A stretch of 42,634 nucleotides of DNA from JBFLVN01 sp040758475 (GTDB lineage: Bacteria > JAGRBM01). Positions 24,256-32,437 of this stretch are shown one piece after another; the first letter of the stretch is position 1; each line of letters starts with the position of its first letter. The notes below the pieces were generated by a model. That model worked only from the letters and a program-made list of their open reading frames with translations. It was not told the origin of the DNA and made no database searches. The position numbers were made by a program, and so were the translations under genes. Where the stretch lies: positions 1 through 42,634 of the forward strand of contig JBFLVN010000002.1 in NCBI GenBank assembly GCA_040758475.1, read 5' to 3'.

Positions 24256-26052
24256 TTATTTTGCTGGAACTTCGCTGGCTTGAGCGAGGTGCTCTTCAGC
24301 ACGGGCCAAGGCCGCTTCGATGTTTTCGGCAATGGCCAGCGTGCCGTTGCGGCTCTGGATGTCCGCTTTCTTGAGGACGCGGAGGGGCTGCGCCTGAAGC
24401 CCCGAGAGAATGGCCAGGCAGTTCCTCTTTTTGATTTCCGCCAGAGCACTTTCGAGGGCGACGAGGCCCGTCACGTCCATGGCCGGTACTTGATCCATCC
24501 GGAGGATGATGGCCCGTACGTTGGAACCGATTTCCCCCAGGGCCCCCACGGCCTTCTGGGCGGCGCCAAAGAATAACGGTCCCGCGATTTCGTAGACCAT
24601 CACGCCCGAGGGTGGGGGGCGAGGCAGTGAAAGGCCACCTCCTTCGGCGAGGCGTGCGTGGGTCACGTCCGCCATCCGGCGCATGAAGAGAAGCGCCGCC
24701 AGGACCACCCCCACCGAGACGGCCACCACCATGTCGAAGAAAACCGTAAGGAAGTAGCAGGTAAGAAGTACCGCCACGTCGCTTTTTGGTGAAACGCGCA
24801 GGATGTGGAAGAAGTGCTTGGCCTCCGCCATGTTCCACGCAACGAGAAGGAGCAGGGCGGCCAAAGCGGTCATGGGGAGATAGGAAATGAGCGGCGCGAG
24901 GGCCAGGACGGCGAGTAGAACGGTCACTGCGTGGGTGATGGACGCGATGGGGGAACGGGCGCCGTAGCGGATGCTCGTCGCCGTACGGGCGATGGCGCCG
25001 GTGGCCGCAATGCCGCCGAAGAAGGGGCAGAGGAGGTTTCCCACTCCGAGAGCGAAGAGTTCCGCGTCCGGGTCATGCTTCGTTCCAGCCATGCCGTCCG
25101 AGACGACGGCCGAGAGAAGCGATTCGATGGCGCCGAGGAGCGCGATGGCGAGCGCTCCGGGAATGAGTGAGCGGATCATTTCAAAGGAAAGGGCGAACGT
25201 TCCTCCCTCGGGCCCCGGTGCGTTCCAGGGAACCATGGGAAGCGGAGGAAGGCGCGGGATGCCCCGGACGATCTCCCCTTTGATGACCGTTTCGAAGCGG
25301 CTCCCGATGGTAGCGAGCGGAGCGCCCAGGAAATGATCGATAAGGACCGCCGCCACGGCTGCCAGCGGCAAGGCGACCAGCGGGGAGGGAACTTTTTTCG
25401 TCAGGCGTGGAAAATAAATGAGAATGAAAAGTGTGCCCATCCCGATTGCAAATTCCCAAAGCGAGGCGCCTTCTTTCGCATTCCAGAAGGCTTCGATCCG
25501 TTCCAGGAAGTGCTGGGGATTGCCTTCGAGGTTCAATCCGAAAAGGTCCTTGATCTGGAGCACCCCAATCACCGTTCCGATGCCGGCGGTAAAACCCGTG
25601 GTGACGGGGTAAGGGATGAATTCAATGAGGCGCCCCAGGCGGGCGATCCCCATGGCGAGCAGGAGGAGCCCGCCGAGGAGACCGCAGAGGAGGAGCCCCG
25701 CGAGGCCGAATTGGGTATAGATAGGCGCCAGGATGACGATGAAGGCGGCCGTGGGGCCGGTTACCTGGGTCCGTGAGCCGCCGAGAAGGGCGACGACGGC
25801 ACCCCCGACGATAGCCGTGTAAAGGCCGTACTGCGGCGGCACGCCGACTGCGATGGCGAGGGCCATCGAAAGAGGCAGTGCGACGATGCCGACGACGACG
25901 CCCGCCAAAAGGTCGGATTTGAGGTCGCGCGCGGAGTAATTTTCTTTTAAAGATTGCCTCAGGGCTGCCGCAGGGAGACCTGTGAAAGGAATGTCCGAGA
26001 GTCTCGACTGGTAGCGGGTCCTGGGCAAGGAAGCGGGTCCCTGGTGCGCCAA
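24256..26052 (-). CDS. SulP-family anion transporter with STAS domain
   Basis: Predicted inner-membrane transporter of up to 598 residues, the usual SulP length. After a polar start, LKSDLLAGVVVGIVALPLSMALAIAVGV is the first membrane segment with the SulP consensus (key part VALPLSMA). It is followed by about ten more hydrophobic segments and the motif GGSRTQVTGPTAAF. Residues ~475-590 are a STAS domain with the conserved loop MDVTGLVALESA. SulP proteins move sulfate, bicarbonate, nitrate or dicarboxylates; the substrate cannot be read from the sequence. The start is uncertain: the longest frame uses TTG at 26052, without a convincing ribosome binding site, and another TTG lies a few codons later (SLPRT). 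It converges with the FecR gene and diverges from the dehydrogenase at 26183. Confidence 0.9.
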   Translation of the reverse strand: MAHQGPASLPRTRYQSRLSDIPFTGLPAAALRQSLKENYSARDLKSDLLAGVVVGIVALPLSMALAIAVGVPPQYGLYTAIVGGAVVALLGGSRTQVTGPTAAFIVILAPIYTQFGLAGLLLCGLLGGLLLLAMGIARLGRLIEFIPYPVTTGFTAGIGTVIGVLQIKDLFGLNLEGNPQHFLERIEAFWNAKEGASLWEFAIGMGTLFILIYFPRLTKKVPSPLVALPLAAVAAVLIDHFLGAPLATIGSRFETVIKGEIVRGIPRLPPLPMVPWNAPGPEGGTFALSFEMIRSLIPGALAIALLGAIESLLSAVVSDGMAGTKHDPDAELFALGVGNLLCPFFGGIAATGAIARTATSIRYGARSPIASITHAVTVLLAVLALAPLISYLPMTALAALLLLVAWNMAEAKHFFHILRVSPKSDVAVLLTCYFLTVFFDMVVAVSVGVVLAALLFMRRMADVTHARLAEGGGLSLPRPPPSGVMVYEIAGPLFFGAAQKAVGALGEIGSNVRAIILRMDQVPAMDVTGLVALESALAEIKKRNCLAILSGLQAQPLRVLKKADIQSRNGTLAIAENIEAALARAEEHLAQASEVPAK

Positions 26053-26061
26053 TCGCTGCTA

Positions 26062-26079
26062 AGGAGGCAGGAGCCTCCT
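26062..26079. promoter_or_regulatory. Perfect inverted repeat upstream of the SulP gene
   Basis: AGGAGGC (26062-26068) pairs with GCCTCCT (26073-26079) around the loop AGGA. On the minus strand it lies ten bases before the TTG start of the SulP gene and contains AGGAGG, so it could hide a ribosome binding site or act as an operator in the divergent intergenic region. Confidence 0.35.
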
Positions 26080-26136
26080 CCTGATTGGACAAGGATGTAG
26101 CATGGAACTGCTTTGTCCTCCAAACAGTCGCGTGGC

Positions 26137-26164
26137 TTGGAACACAGCCTCCGCGCTTTAAAAT
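26137..26164 (+). promoter_or_regulatory. Promoter of the dehydrogenase-cytochrome gene
   Basis: TTGGAA (26137-26142, four of six) and TAAAAT (26159-26164, five of six) are separated by 16 bases. Transcription would begin near 26171, about 12 bases before the ATG at 26183, leaving room for AAGG as a minimal ribosome binding site. Confidence 0.45.
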
Positions 26165-26182
26165 GGGTAAAAAAGGCTGGTA

Positions 26183-28375
26183 ATGGCATTGAAATTGACA
26201 GTGGGAGCTTCGAACAAACAGAGCGCTCTGAGCCAGCGCATCCGGCGGGCACTCTTCTGGCTGGTGGCAGGAGCGCTTGTTTCTTGCGGGTCCGGTGATG
26301 GACCGGGCTTCATCCGGCCCTCCAACGCGACGTGCCGGGCCTTCTTGCCCGAAGTCCTCGTGGGCCTCGAAGAGGCTTTCCCCGATCTTCCCGATTTCGA
26401 CCGGCCCGTTTTTCTTCTCCAGGCGCCGGGAGATTCTTCCCGATGGTTCCTGGTGGAGCAGGGGGGTGTGGTGCGGACGTTTGCAAATTCACCTACCGTT
26501 TCGTCGGCAACTGTTTTTCTCGACATCCAGAACCGGGTGGACGATGGCGCCAGCGAAGCCGGCCTTCTCGGCATGGCGTTCCATCCCGATTTCGCGGCGA
26601 ACTACGAAGCTTTTCTCTCGTACACGGCAGACGACGGAGAAGGCGGCTTTGTCTCCCGCATTTCCCGTTTCACGAGCAGCGATAGCGGGTTGACCCTCAA
26701 TCCGGCATCCGAGGAAATTCTCCTCACACTGGACCAGCCTTTTAGCAACCACAACGGCGGTCACATCGTTTTCGGGCCGGACGGGTACCTTTATATCGGT
26801 TTTGGCGACGGCGGTTCGGGTGGCGATCCCCAGGGGAACGGCCAGAACCCCGATACGCTTCTTGGAAAAATCCTGCGGATCGACGTGGATGGTGGGACTC
26901 CCTACGCCGTGCCCAATGATAACCCCTTCGCCCCTGGTGGCTCGGACCCCGGCGGCGGTCTTCCGGAAATCTACGCCCTCGGGTTCCGCAATCCCTGGCG
27001 CTGGAGTTTCGATGCCGACACGGGAGACCTTTGGGTGGGCGATGTGGGGCAGGCGGATTTCGAAGAGATCGATCCCGTAGAGATGGGCGGCAATTACGGT
27101 TGGAATATCCGGGAAGGGGCTCATTGCTACGACGAAGAGGTTTGCGATTCCACCGGCCTCGTTGATCCCATTGCGGAATACAACCATTCGCAAGGAAACG
27201 CCGTGACTGGTGGCTACGTCTACCGGGGAACGGCCATTGCTTCGTTTCTACCGGAAGAAGAAGATGGCGCTGAAGTCTACATCTACGGTGACTTTGGAAC
27301 GGGGAACATCTGGGGCCTTTTCGACCCTTACGGTCTTGCCTGGGTGGAACCGATTTTCCCCGCCAGCGGCCTGTTGATTTCTTCCTTCGCGGAAGGGCTC
27401 GACGGCGAAATCTACGTGGTCGATTACAGCGGGAGCATTCACCAGATCGTCGAATCGACGACTCCGGCGGCAGGGGGCCCTCCGGCTCTTCTTTCGGAGA
27501 CGGGATGTGTTAATCCCAACAACCCGGCCGCGCCCGCCGCGGGGCTCATTCCATTTGAAATCAACCACCCTTTCTGGTCGGATGGCGGGGTCAAGTCGCG
27601 CTATCTGGCGCTTCCCGATGGAGAGCAAATTACGATTCAGAGTGATGGTGATCTCGATTTTCCTGAAGGAACGGTCCTGGTGAAATACTTCCGGCTGGAT
27701 GGCGAACTCATCGAAACGCGCCTCCTCATGCGCCGGATGGATGGGGCATGGGAAGGGTTTTCCTACGAATGGAACGATGTGGGGACCGACGCCGATCTCC
27801 TGGAAACGGGAAAACTAAAGCCCATCGGTTCACAAACCTGGGTCTACCCGAGCCGCTCCGAGTGCTTGATGTGCCACACGGAGGCGGCGGGGCGGTCCCT
27901 GGGCCTGGAACTGGGCCAGCTCAACCGTTCCGTTTCTTTGGGGGATATACAGGGCAATCAACTTCTGGCCTGGGCAGGGGCGGGGCTTTTCGAAGATGAC
28001 TTGCCCACGCCGCTGCCTATTCTTCCCGGTCTTACTTCGGGCGGGTCGCTCGAACAGCGCGCCAGGGCCTACCTGCATGCCAATTGTTCCCAGTGCCACC
28101 GGCCGGGCGGGGAAGGGCAGGGGCCGGAGGATTTCCGGTATTCGACGTCCCTCGCGGATATGGGAGCCTGCAACGTTTCCCCCACCCTCTCGAACCTCGG
28201 GAATCCGGACGCCCTACTGCTCAAGCCCGGTGAGCCTGAAAACTCGATTATCTCCATGCGAATGCGCGACCTCGTAGGGGGGGATCGCATGCCGCCGCTC
28301 GGGAGCACGGTACTCGACGAAGTAGGGGCTCAGTTGATCGACGATTGGATTGAATCGCTACAGGACTGCAACTAG
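26183..28375 (+). CDS. PQQ-type sugar dehydrogenase fused to a diheme cytochrome c region (lipoprotein)
   Basis: Predicted 730-residue exported lipoprotein (lipobox LVSC). Residues ~50-430 are a soluble glucose/sorbosone-dehydrogenase-type six-bladed propeller: GLLGMAFHPDF, then NHNGGHIVFGPDGYLYIGFG and LGFRNPWRWSFD, which in the family form the PQQ and calcium site. Residues ~440-730 form a cytochrome region with two CxxCH motifs, C561-C564-H565 (CLMCH) and C635-C638-H639 (CSQCH), each to bind one heme c. The layout resembles the SO2930/HNE_0200-type diheme proteins. By inference it oxidises a sugar or alcohol in the periplasm and passes electrons to the respiratory chain through its own hemes. 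It is monocistronic by spacing, with its own promoter. Confidence 0.9.
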   Translation: MALKLTVGASNKQSALSQRIRRALFWLVAGALVSCGSGDGPGFIRPSNATCRAFLPEVLVGLEEAFPDLPDFDRPVFLLQAPGDSSRWFLVEQGGVVRTFANSPTVSSATVFLDIQNRVDDGASEAGLLGMAFHPDFAANYEAFLSYTADDGEGGFVSRISRFTSSDSGLTLNPASEEILLTLDQPFSNHNGGHIVFGPDGYLYIGFGDGGSGGDPQGNGQNPDTLLGKILRIDVDGGTPYAVPNDNPFAPGGSDPGGGLPEIYALGFRNPWRWSFDADTGDLWVGDVGQADFEEIDPVEMGGNYGWNIREGAHCYDEEVCDSTGLVDPIAEYNHSQGNAVTGGYVYRGTAIASFLPEEEDGAEVYIYGDFGTGNIWGLFDPYGLAWVEPIFPASGLLISSFAEGLDGEIYVVDYSGSIHQIVESTTPAAGGPPALLSETGCVNPNNPAAPAAGLIPFEINHPFWSDGGVKSRYLALPDGEQITIQSDGDLDFPEGTVLVKYFRLDGELIETRLLMRRMDGAWEGFSYEWNDVGTDADLLETGKLKPIGSQTWVYPSRSECLMCHTEAAGRSLGLELGQLNRSVSLGDIQGNQLLAWAGAGLFEDDLPTPLPILPGLTSGGSLEQRARAYLHANCSQCHRPGGEGQGPEDFRYSTSLADMGACNVSPTLSNLGNPDALLLKPGEPENSIISMRMRDLVGGDRMPPLGSTVLDEVGAQLIDDWIESLQDCN

Positions 28376-28541
28376 CCGGAGCCATTCTCATTTCTGGGGT
28401 TCGGTTGTCTGAGTGTGAGGAGAGAATCTTCCAGCCGGAGTGGGGCTGCCTTGCCGGTATTTCGCCAGCGGCCGCAAGAAAGCCCGGCCGATGGGTTTGT
28501 GGCGCGGAGTTTTAGCCTTTTAATGTTGCTTCGCTCCCGCA

Positions 28542-28570
28542 TTGCATTAAAAGCAAGTCCCTTCTATGAT
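28542..28570 (+). promoter_or_regulatory. Promoter of the mltD-like gene
   Basis: TTGCAT (28542-28547) and TATGAT (28565-28570, five of six) are separated by exactly 17 bases, in a locally AT-richer stretch. The expected start near 28577 excludes the upstream in-frame extension to 28415 as coding for this promoter and fits translation from 28625 or later. Confidence 0.5.
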
Positions 28571-28624
28571 TCTGGTAGTTTTGTTCGCCCGCTGATTTCT
28601 CTCCGATGGAACCGCGCCAGGGCT

Positions 28625-30604
28625 ATGCGCTTCCTAGGCAGGATGGGCAGTAAGGTAGGGGGAATGATCCGTTCCCTGGTTGTCGCATTGATGTTGGCTA
28701 GTGCGGGACTCGTTTCCTGCGCAGCCCGTTCGTCTGTGTCGTCCGCTGATCCGTCAATCCCGGCATCTGCACAAGCCATTCCTACAACGTCCGAACCCGC
28801 TGCCGCTCCCTCGCCAGATGAGCCCTCTCAAGCCGTGGCCGCGGTCGAAGAGCCGTCGCCTGCCGACGAAGAAGCTCTTCCTGCCGAAGAAGCCGAAGAG
28901 GCCTCCGGCCCGGTTTCCGAGGAAAACGCAGAGGAGGCTCCTCCCGCGGAGGAAGGCGAAGAGACTCTGGAAGAGATTCTGGAAGCGGACCTGGAGCCCG
29001 TTCCGGAAATCCCGGAGGTTTTGCCTGGAGAAGAAGCCGAAGAGGGACCCGACCTCGAAGCCGAGATCGCGCGCCTGGGCAAGGGGTTCTATTCCAACCA
29101 CGACCAGGAACTGGCCGCGCTCATCGACGGCCTTAAAATCTTCCGGGGAATTCCACCGGCGGGTGAGAAAACGCCTGGCGATTATGTCCCCATGCTTTTG
29201 AACCGGCACGTGGAACATTGGCTCCTCTATTTCACGGGCAAAGGGCAGAAGTTTTTTGAGGTCTGGCTCTCACGCCTTCCCAAGTACAAGAGCCTTTTTG
29301 AGGACATCCTCGCCCAGCACGGCGTTCCCACCGATCTTGTCTACCTCGCCATGATCGAGAGCGGCTTTAGCCCCCGGGCCTATTCCCGGGCCAAGGCGGT
29401 GGGGCCCTGGCAGTTCATCCGCGGCACGGGAAAGCTCTACGACCTGCGGATCGACTGGTGGGTGGACGAACGGCGCGACCCGATCGCGGCCAGCCATGCG
29501 GCGGCCCGTTATTTAAAGGCGCTGCACGACGAGTTCGGTTGTTGGTATCTTTCGGCGGCCGGTTACAACGCTGGCGAGGGGAAAATCCGGCGGGGCCTGG
29601 CCAAGTACAAAGCCAAGAGTTTCTGGGAACTCCTCAAGCACCGGCATCTCCGCCGGGAAACCAAGGAATACGTTCCCAAACTCATCGCGGCCATGATCCT
29701 GGCGAAGGCGCCGGAGCGTTTCGGATTCGTGGGGATTCCGCAGGAAGCGCCCTATGAGTTCGAGACGGTCTCGGTTCCCGAAGGGACCGACGTGGCCCTT
29801 GTTGCCAAGTCCGTGGGCCGTACGTACGAAGAAATCCGCGACTTAAACCCTCATCTCGTGCGCTGGTTCACTCCGCCCGAGGGGGGGGATTTCGAAATCC
29901 GCATCCCCCGCGGCACTTCGGAGCGTTTCGCGCAGAACTTCCCGGATCTCTTGCGGGACGCGCCGCGCATCCAGTTCCTTACGCATCAGGTCCGCCGGGG
30001 GGAAACGCTTGCGCAGATCGCCTACATGTACGAGACCGATTCGGAAGGAATCCGCCGGTTGAACCACATCGGCCGCACTCTTCGGGCCGGGCAGAGCCTT
30101 CAGGTTCCCGTGCGTCCCGGCACGAAGCCTCGCAAGCCTCCCGTCGTTCTCGCCCGGGCGAGCCGCATGCTCCGCAACACGGACGTGGCCGTGCCTTCGG
30201 GCCACAAGGAAGTCCTTCACGTCGTTGGCCGGGGCGATACGCTTTGGGACATCGCCCAGCGCTTCGGGGTCACCATCGGCCAGGTCCGCCACTGGAACCG
30301 CCTGGATCGCCGTTCCCGCATCCTGCCGGGTGACGTCGTTTCCATCATGCTCCCCGCGTCCCGTGCCGCCTCTTACGCGGAGTTGAATCCCGTCAAGGTG
30401 AAATCCGATACGCGGGTGGCTTCGGCCGCCAAGGCGGTGTCTTCCTCCAGCGCGGTCCGGCACAAGGTCCGGCGTGGCGATACGGGTTATTCGATCGCCA
30501 GGAAGTACGGAATCAGTTTCGGCGATCTATCGGGCTGGAACCCCAAGACGGATTGGGACTTGCTCAAACCCGGCGACGTGGTCGTCGTCTATCCGTCCCA
30601 TTGA
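28625..30604 (+). CDS. mltD: MltD-type membrane-bound lytic transglycosylase with LysM repeats
   Basis: Predicted lipoprotein of up to 659 residues that cleaves peptidoglycan glycan strands. The lipoprotein signal reads MIRSLVVALMLASAGLVSC. Three in-frame ATGs (28625, 28643, 28664) all precede it; 28625 is used because it lies about 48 bases after the predicted transcription start, but the choice is uncertain. An acidic Pro/Ala/Glu linker of ~130 residues follows. The SLT catalytic domain includes Glu245 in AMIESGFSPRAYS and the motifs GPWQFIRGTGK and SAAGYNAGEGKIRR. Near the C terminus are one degenerate and three clear LysM repeats (HQVRRGETLAQIA, HVVGRGDTLWDIAQRFGV, HKVRRGDTGYSIARKYG), which bind peptidoglycan. 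The acidic linker is longer than in typical MltD and may let it reach through the wall. Confidence 0.92.
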   Translation: MRFLGRMGSKVGGMIRSLVVALMLASAGLVSCAARSSVSSADPSIPASAQAIPTTSEPAAAPSPDEPSQAVAAVEEPSPADEEALPAEEAEEASGPVSEENAEEAPPAEEGEETLEEILEADLEPVPEIPEVLPGEEAEEGPDLEAEIARLGKGFYSNHDQELAALIDGLKIFRGIPPAGEKTPGDYVPMLLNRHVEHWLLYFTGKGQKFFEVWLSRLPKYKSLFEDILAQHGVPTDLVYLAMIESGFSPRAYSRAKAVGPWQFIRGTGKLYDLRIDWWVDERRDPIAASHAAARYLKALHDEFGCWYLSAAGYNAGEGKIRRGLAKYKAKSFWELLKHRHLRRETKEYVPKLIAAMILAKAPERFGFVGIPQEAPYEFETVSVPEGTDVALVAKSVGRTYEEIRDLNPHLVRWFTPPEGGDFEIRIPRGTSERFAQNFPDLLRDAPRIQFLTHQVRRGETLAQIAYMYETDSEGIRRLNHIGRTLRAGQSLQVPVRPGTKPRKPPVVLARASRMLRNTDVAVPSGHKEVLHVVGRGDTLWDIAQRFGVTIGQVRHWNRLDRRSRILPGDVVSIMLPASRAASYAELNPVKVKSDTRVASAAKAVSSSSAVRHKVRRGDTGYSIARKYGISFGDLSGWNPKTDWDLLKPGDVVVVYPSH

Positions 30605-30631
30605 ATTTTCCGGAATTATTGAAGGGAAAGA

Positions 30632-30706
30632 TGGTGGGCGCAGCAGGGATCGAACCTGCGGCTTCCACCGTGTGAAGGTGGCACTCTCCCGCTGAGTTAT
30701 GCGCCC
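30632..30706 (-). tRNA. tRNA-Val (anticodon CAC)
   Basis: The minus strand reads as a complete cloverleaf. The acceptor GGGCGCA pairs with the 3' end TGCGCCC. The D arm is CTCAGCGGGAGAG. The anticodon stem CCACC/GGTGG holds the loop TTCACAC, so the anticodon is CAC (valine codon GTG). The T arm contains GGTTCGATCC. The CCA end is encoded at 30632-30634. There is no intron and the variable loop is short. Confidence 0.96.
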
Positions 30707-30748
30707 AAGCTACTGATGATGACCGTAGATCACCACCAGAGGGCGACA

Positions 30749-30777
30749 ACCGTACCACGAGCGGGAAAAACTGGCAA
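30749..30777 (-). promoter_or_regulatory. Possible promoter of tRNA-Val
   Basis: On the minus strand TTGCCA (30772-30777, five of six) is followed after 17 bases by TACGGT (30749-30754, three of six). A second weaker pair, TTGTCG and TACGGT, lies closer to the gene (30722-30749). Either could drive the tRNA; the sequence does not decide. Confidence 0.3.
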
Positions 30778-30818
30778 CCGCTTCCGCGCATGCCGATCCT
30801 CCGGTTAGGATGAAGCCC

Positions 30819-32414
30819 ATGCGCCGTTCGCTCGTTCTTTCCTCCCTTTGCAGCGCGGGATTGCTTGTCTCCGGGACGGCAGGGCAGGGCTGCGCCCCTC
30901 GATCGGGGCTTCCCCCCCCTTCCTCGTCCCTGGCTCCACCGCCCGCGACGGTTCTCGTAGAAGAGCGGCCTGCCGATCCGCAGGTCATCGCCGATTACCT
31001 CGAGCGCCGGAAAGCCGAGGGCGCTTCCCCGGAGGAGATCGCGCGGCTCGAAGGGCTGCTCGCCGTCGCCCGGGCCTTCGTTGCGGCCGATGGCATCCGG
31101 GCCAGCGTGCCGCCGGATCAAGCGCCTGCTCTTTACGACCTCCTGCGCCTTTCTTCGGGATACGTGGCCCGCGAAGCCAGGGAAGTTTTGGCCGGAGAGG
31201 GTGGATCGGGGACTTCGCCCAAGGAAGAGGGGCTGGCTTTTCTTGCGGGAACTGGCGCTCCAGACCTGGACCTGGCCATCGCCCGGGCTTCCGAAAGCGG
31301 TGATTCGGCGAGTCTGCTAGCGCTCTCGGACCGGCTGACGAGCGAGGAATGGGAGCGCCTCTCGCTCGCCTCTTTGTGGACTCTCTGCCAGACGCTCGTC
31401 TCCGAGCAACGCTACGCCGAAGCGATCGATCGCCTCGCCATCCGGCTGCAAAGCATGGAAGGCGAACCGGGTGCGGCTGAACTGCGCCTTTCGCTTGCCC
31501 GGTGGCTCACTGCGGCCGGCCGCGAGACGGAGGCGAGGGAAGCCCTTGCCCTCGTAGTCGCGGAGCAGGAGCCCCATGCCCGCCTCGTGGGCTCGGCCCA
31601 GGAGATGAGCCGCGTCCTGGAGGGAAAGGCCACGGCCCGGGAGCGGGAGCTCTGGGCCCGCCTTCTCGAAGCCGAAGCCACTTTCCAGTACGGGACGGAT
31701 TTGAAGCGTGCCATCACCCTGGCGCAGAACGTAAAAGCGCAGGCGCCGGGAACCCCGCTCGCCCGCCGGGCGGAATCGGTGCTTTCGGGCGTCGAGACCC
31801 GGGCGGCGCAGATCGTGGACCGGGAGCTAGCCGATGTCTGGAAAGAATTCGAGGCGGGGGCCGCCTTGGACCCGCTGCTCGCGCGCCTGACGCGCCTGGC
31901 CGCCCGGATTCCGAGCGACGCCCAGCAGACGCGCATCGTGCGGGCCCGCGAGGACCTCCGCGGCGCCGAGATGGACCGGGCGATGGGGAGGCTCAAGGCC
32001 CGCGAGGAAGAACTATCCGCGCGTTTTGGCCAGGCCGAGGCTGCCGAAAAGGCGGGGGATTTGGAAGAAGCGGCCAAAATTCTCCGCTCGCTGGCCGATA
32101 CGTCCCGGCGGGAAGAAGCCCTCTCGCGCCTCGCCACGGTGATCGACAAGCTGGCCCGTGCCCAACGGGAGAAAGCGAGCCGCCTCTTCGAGCGGGCCCT
32201 CAAGGAAAAAGACCTCCCCAAGCGCCTTGCCGCCTTGGAAGCAGTGGAAAAGATGCTCGTGGAATTTCTGGATCGTTTCCCCCAGTACTCGGAAAAAACG
32301 CGGGTGGAAAAGGATTTGGGGCTCGTGCGAAGCGAGCTGGAACGGACGAAGAAGGCGCTTCCTCCTCCCCCCGCTACTCCCGCGAATTCTGATGCCGACG
32401 GGAAATCTCCTTAA
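30819..32414 (+). CDS. Exported helical (TPR-like) protein, probable lipoprotein
   Basis: Predicted 531 residues. ATG 30819 is chosen over 30810 because AGGA lies eight bases upstream. The signal ends near GQGC, a weak lipobox, followed by a Pro/Ser linker. The rest is almost wholly alpha-helical and rich in Ala, Arg, Glu and Leu, with TPR-like periodicity (LSLARWLTAAGRETEAREAL, LAQNVKAQAPGTPLARRAES). A coiled-coil region covers residues ~370-520 (AEAAEKAGDLEEAAKILRSL). I do not recognise a specific family. It converges on the AsmA-like gene, with 23 bases between the stops. A tol-pal-type or divisome-type scaffold would fit, but nothing here proves it. Confidence 0.75.
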   Translation: MRRSLVLSSLCSAGLLVSGTAGQGCAPRSGLPPPSSSLAPPPATVLVEERPADPQVIADYLERRKAEGASPEEIARLEGLLAVARAFVAADGIRASVPPDQAPALYDLLRLSSGYVAREAREVLAGEGGSGTSPKEEGLAFLAGTGAPDLDLAIARASESGDSASLLALSDRLTSEEWERLSLASLWTLCQTLVSEQRYAEAIDRLAIRLQSMEGEPGAAELRLSLARWLTAAGRETEAREALALVVAEQEPHARLVGSAQEMSRVLEGKATARERELWARLLEAEATFQYGTDLKRAITLAQNVKAQAPGTPLARRAESVLSGVETRAAQIVDRELADVWKEFEAGAALDPLLARLTRLAARIPSDAQQTRIVRAREDLRGAEMDRAMGRLKAREEELSARFGQAEAAEKAGDLEEAAKILRSLADTSRREEALSRLATVIDKLARAQREKASRLFERALKEKDLPKRLAALEAVEKMLVEFLDRFPQYSEKTRVEKDLGLVRSELERTKKALPPPPATPANSDADGKSP

Positions 32415-32437
32415 CTTAAATTTAACAAAGGCAGGGG

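Noticed and set aside
28415..28624. N-terminal extension of the MltD-like protein to 28415
   Set aside because: It would bury the lipoprotein signal inside the protein and would span the predicted promoter at 28542-28570.
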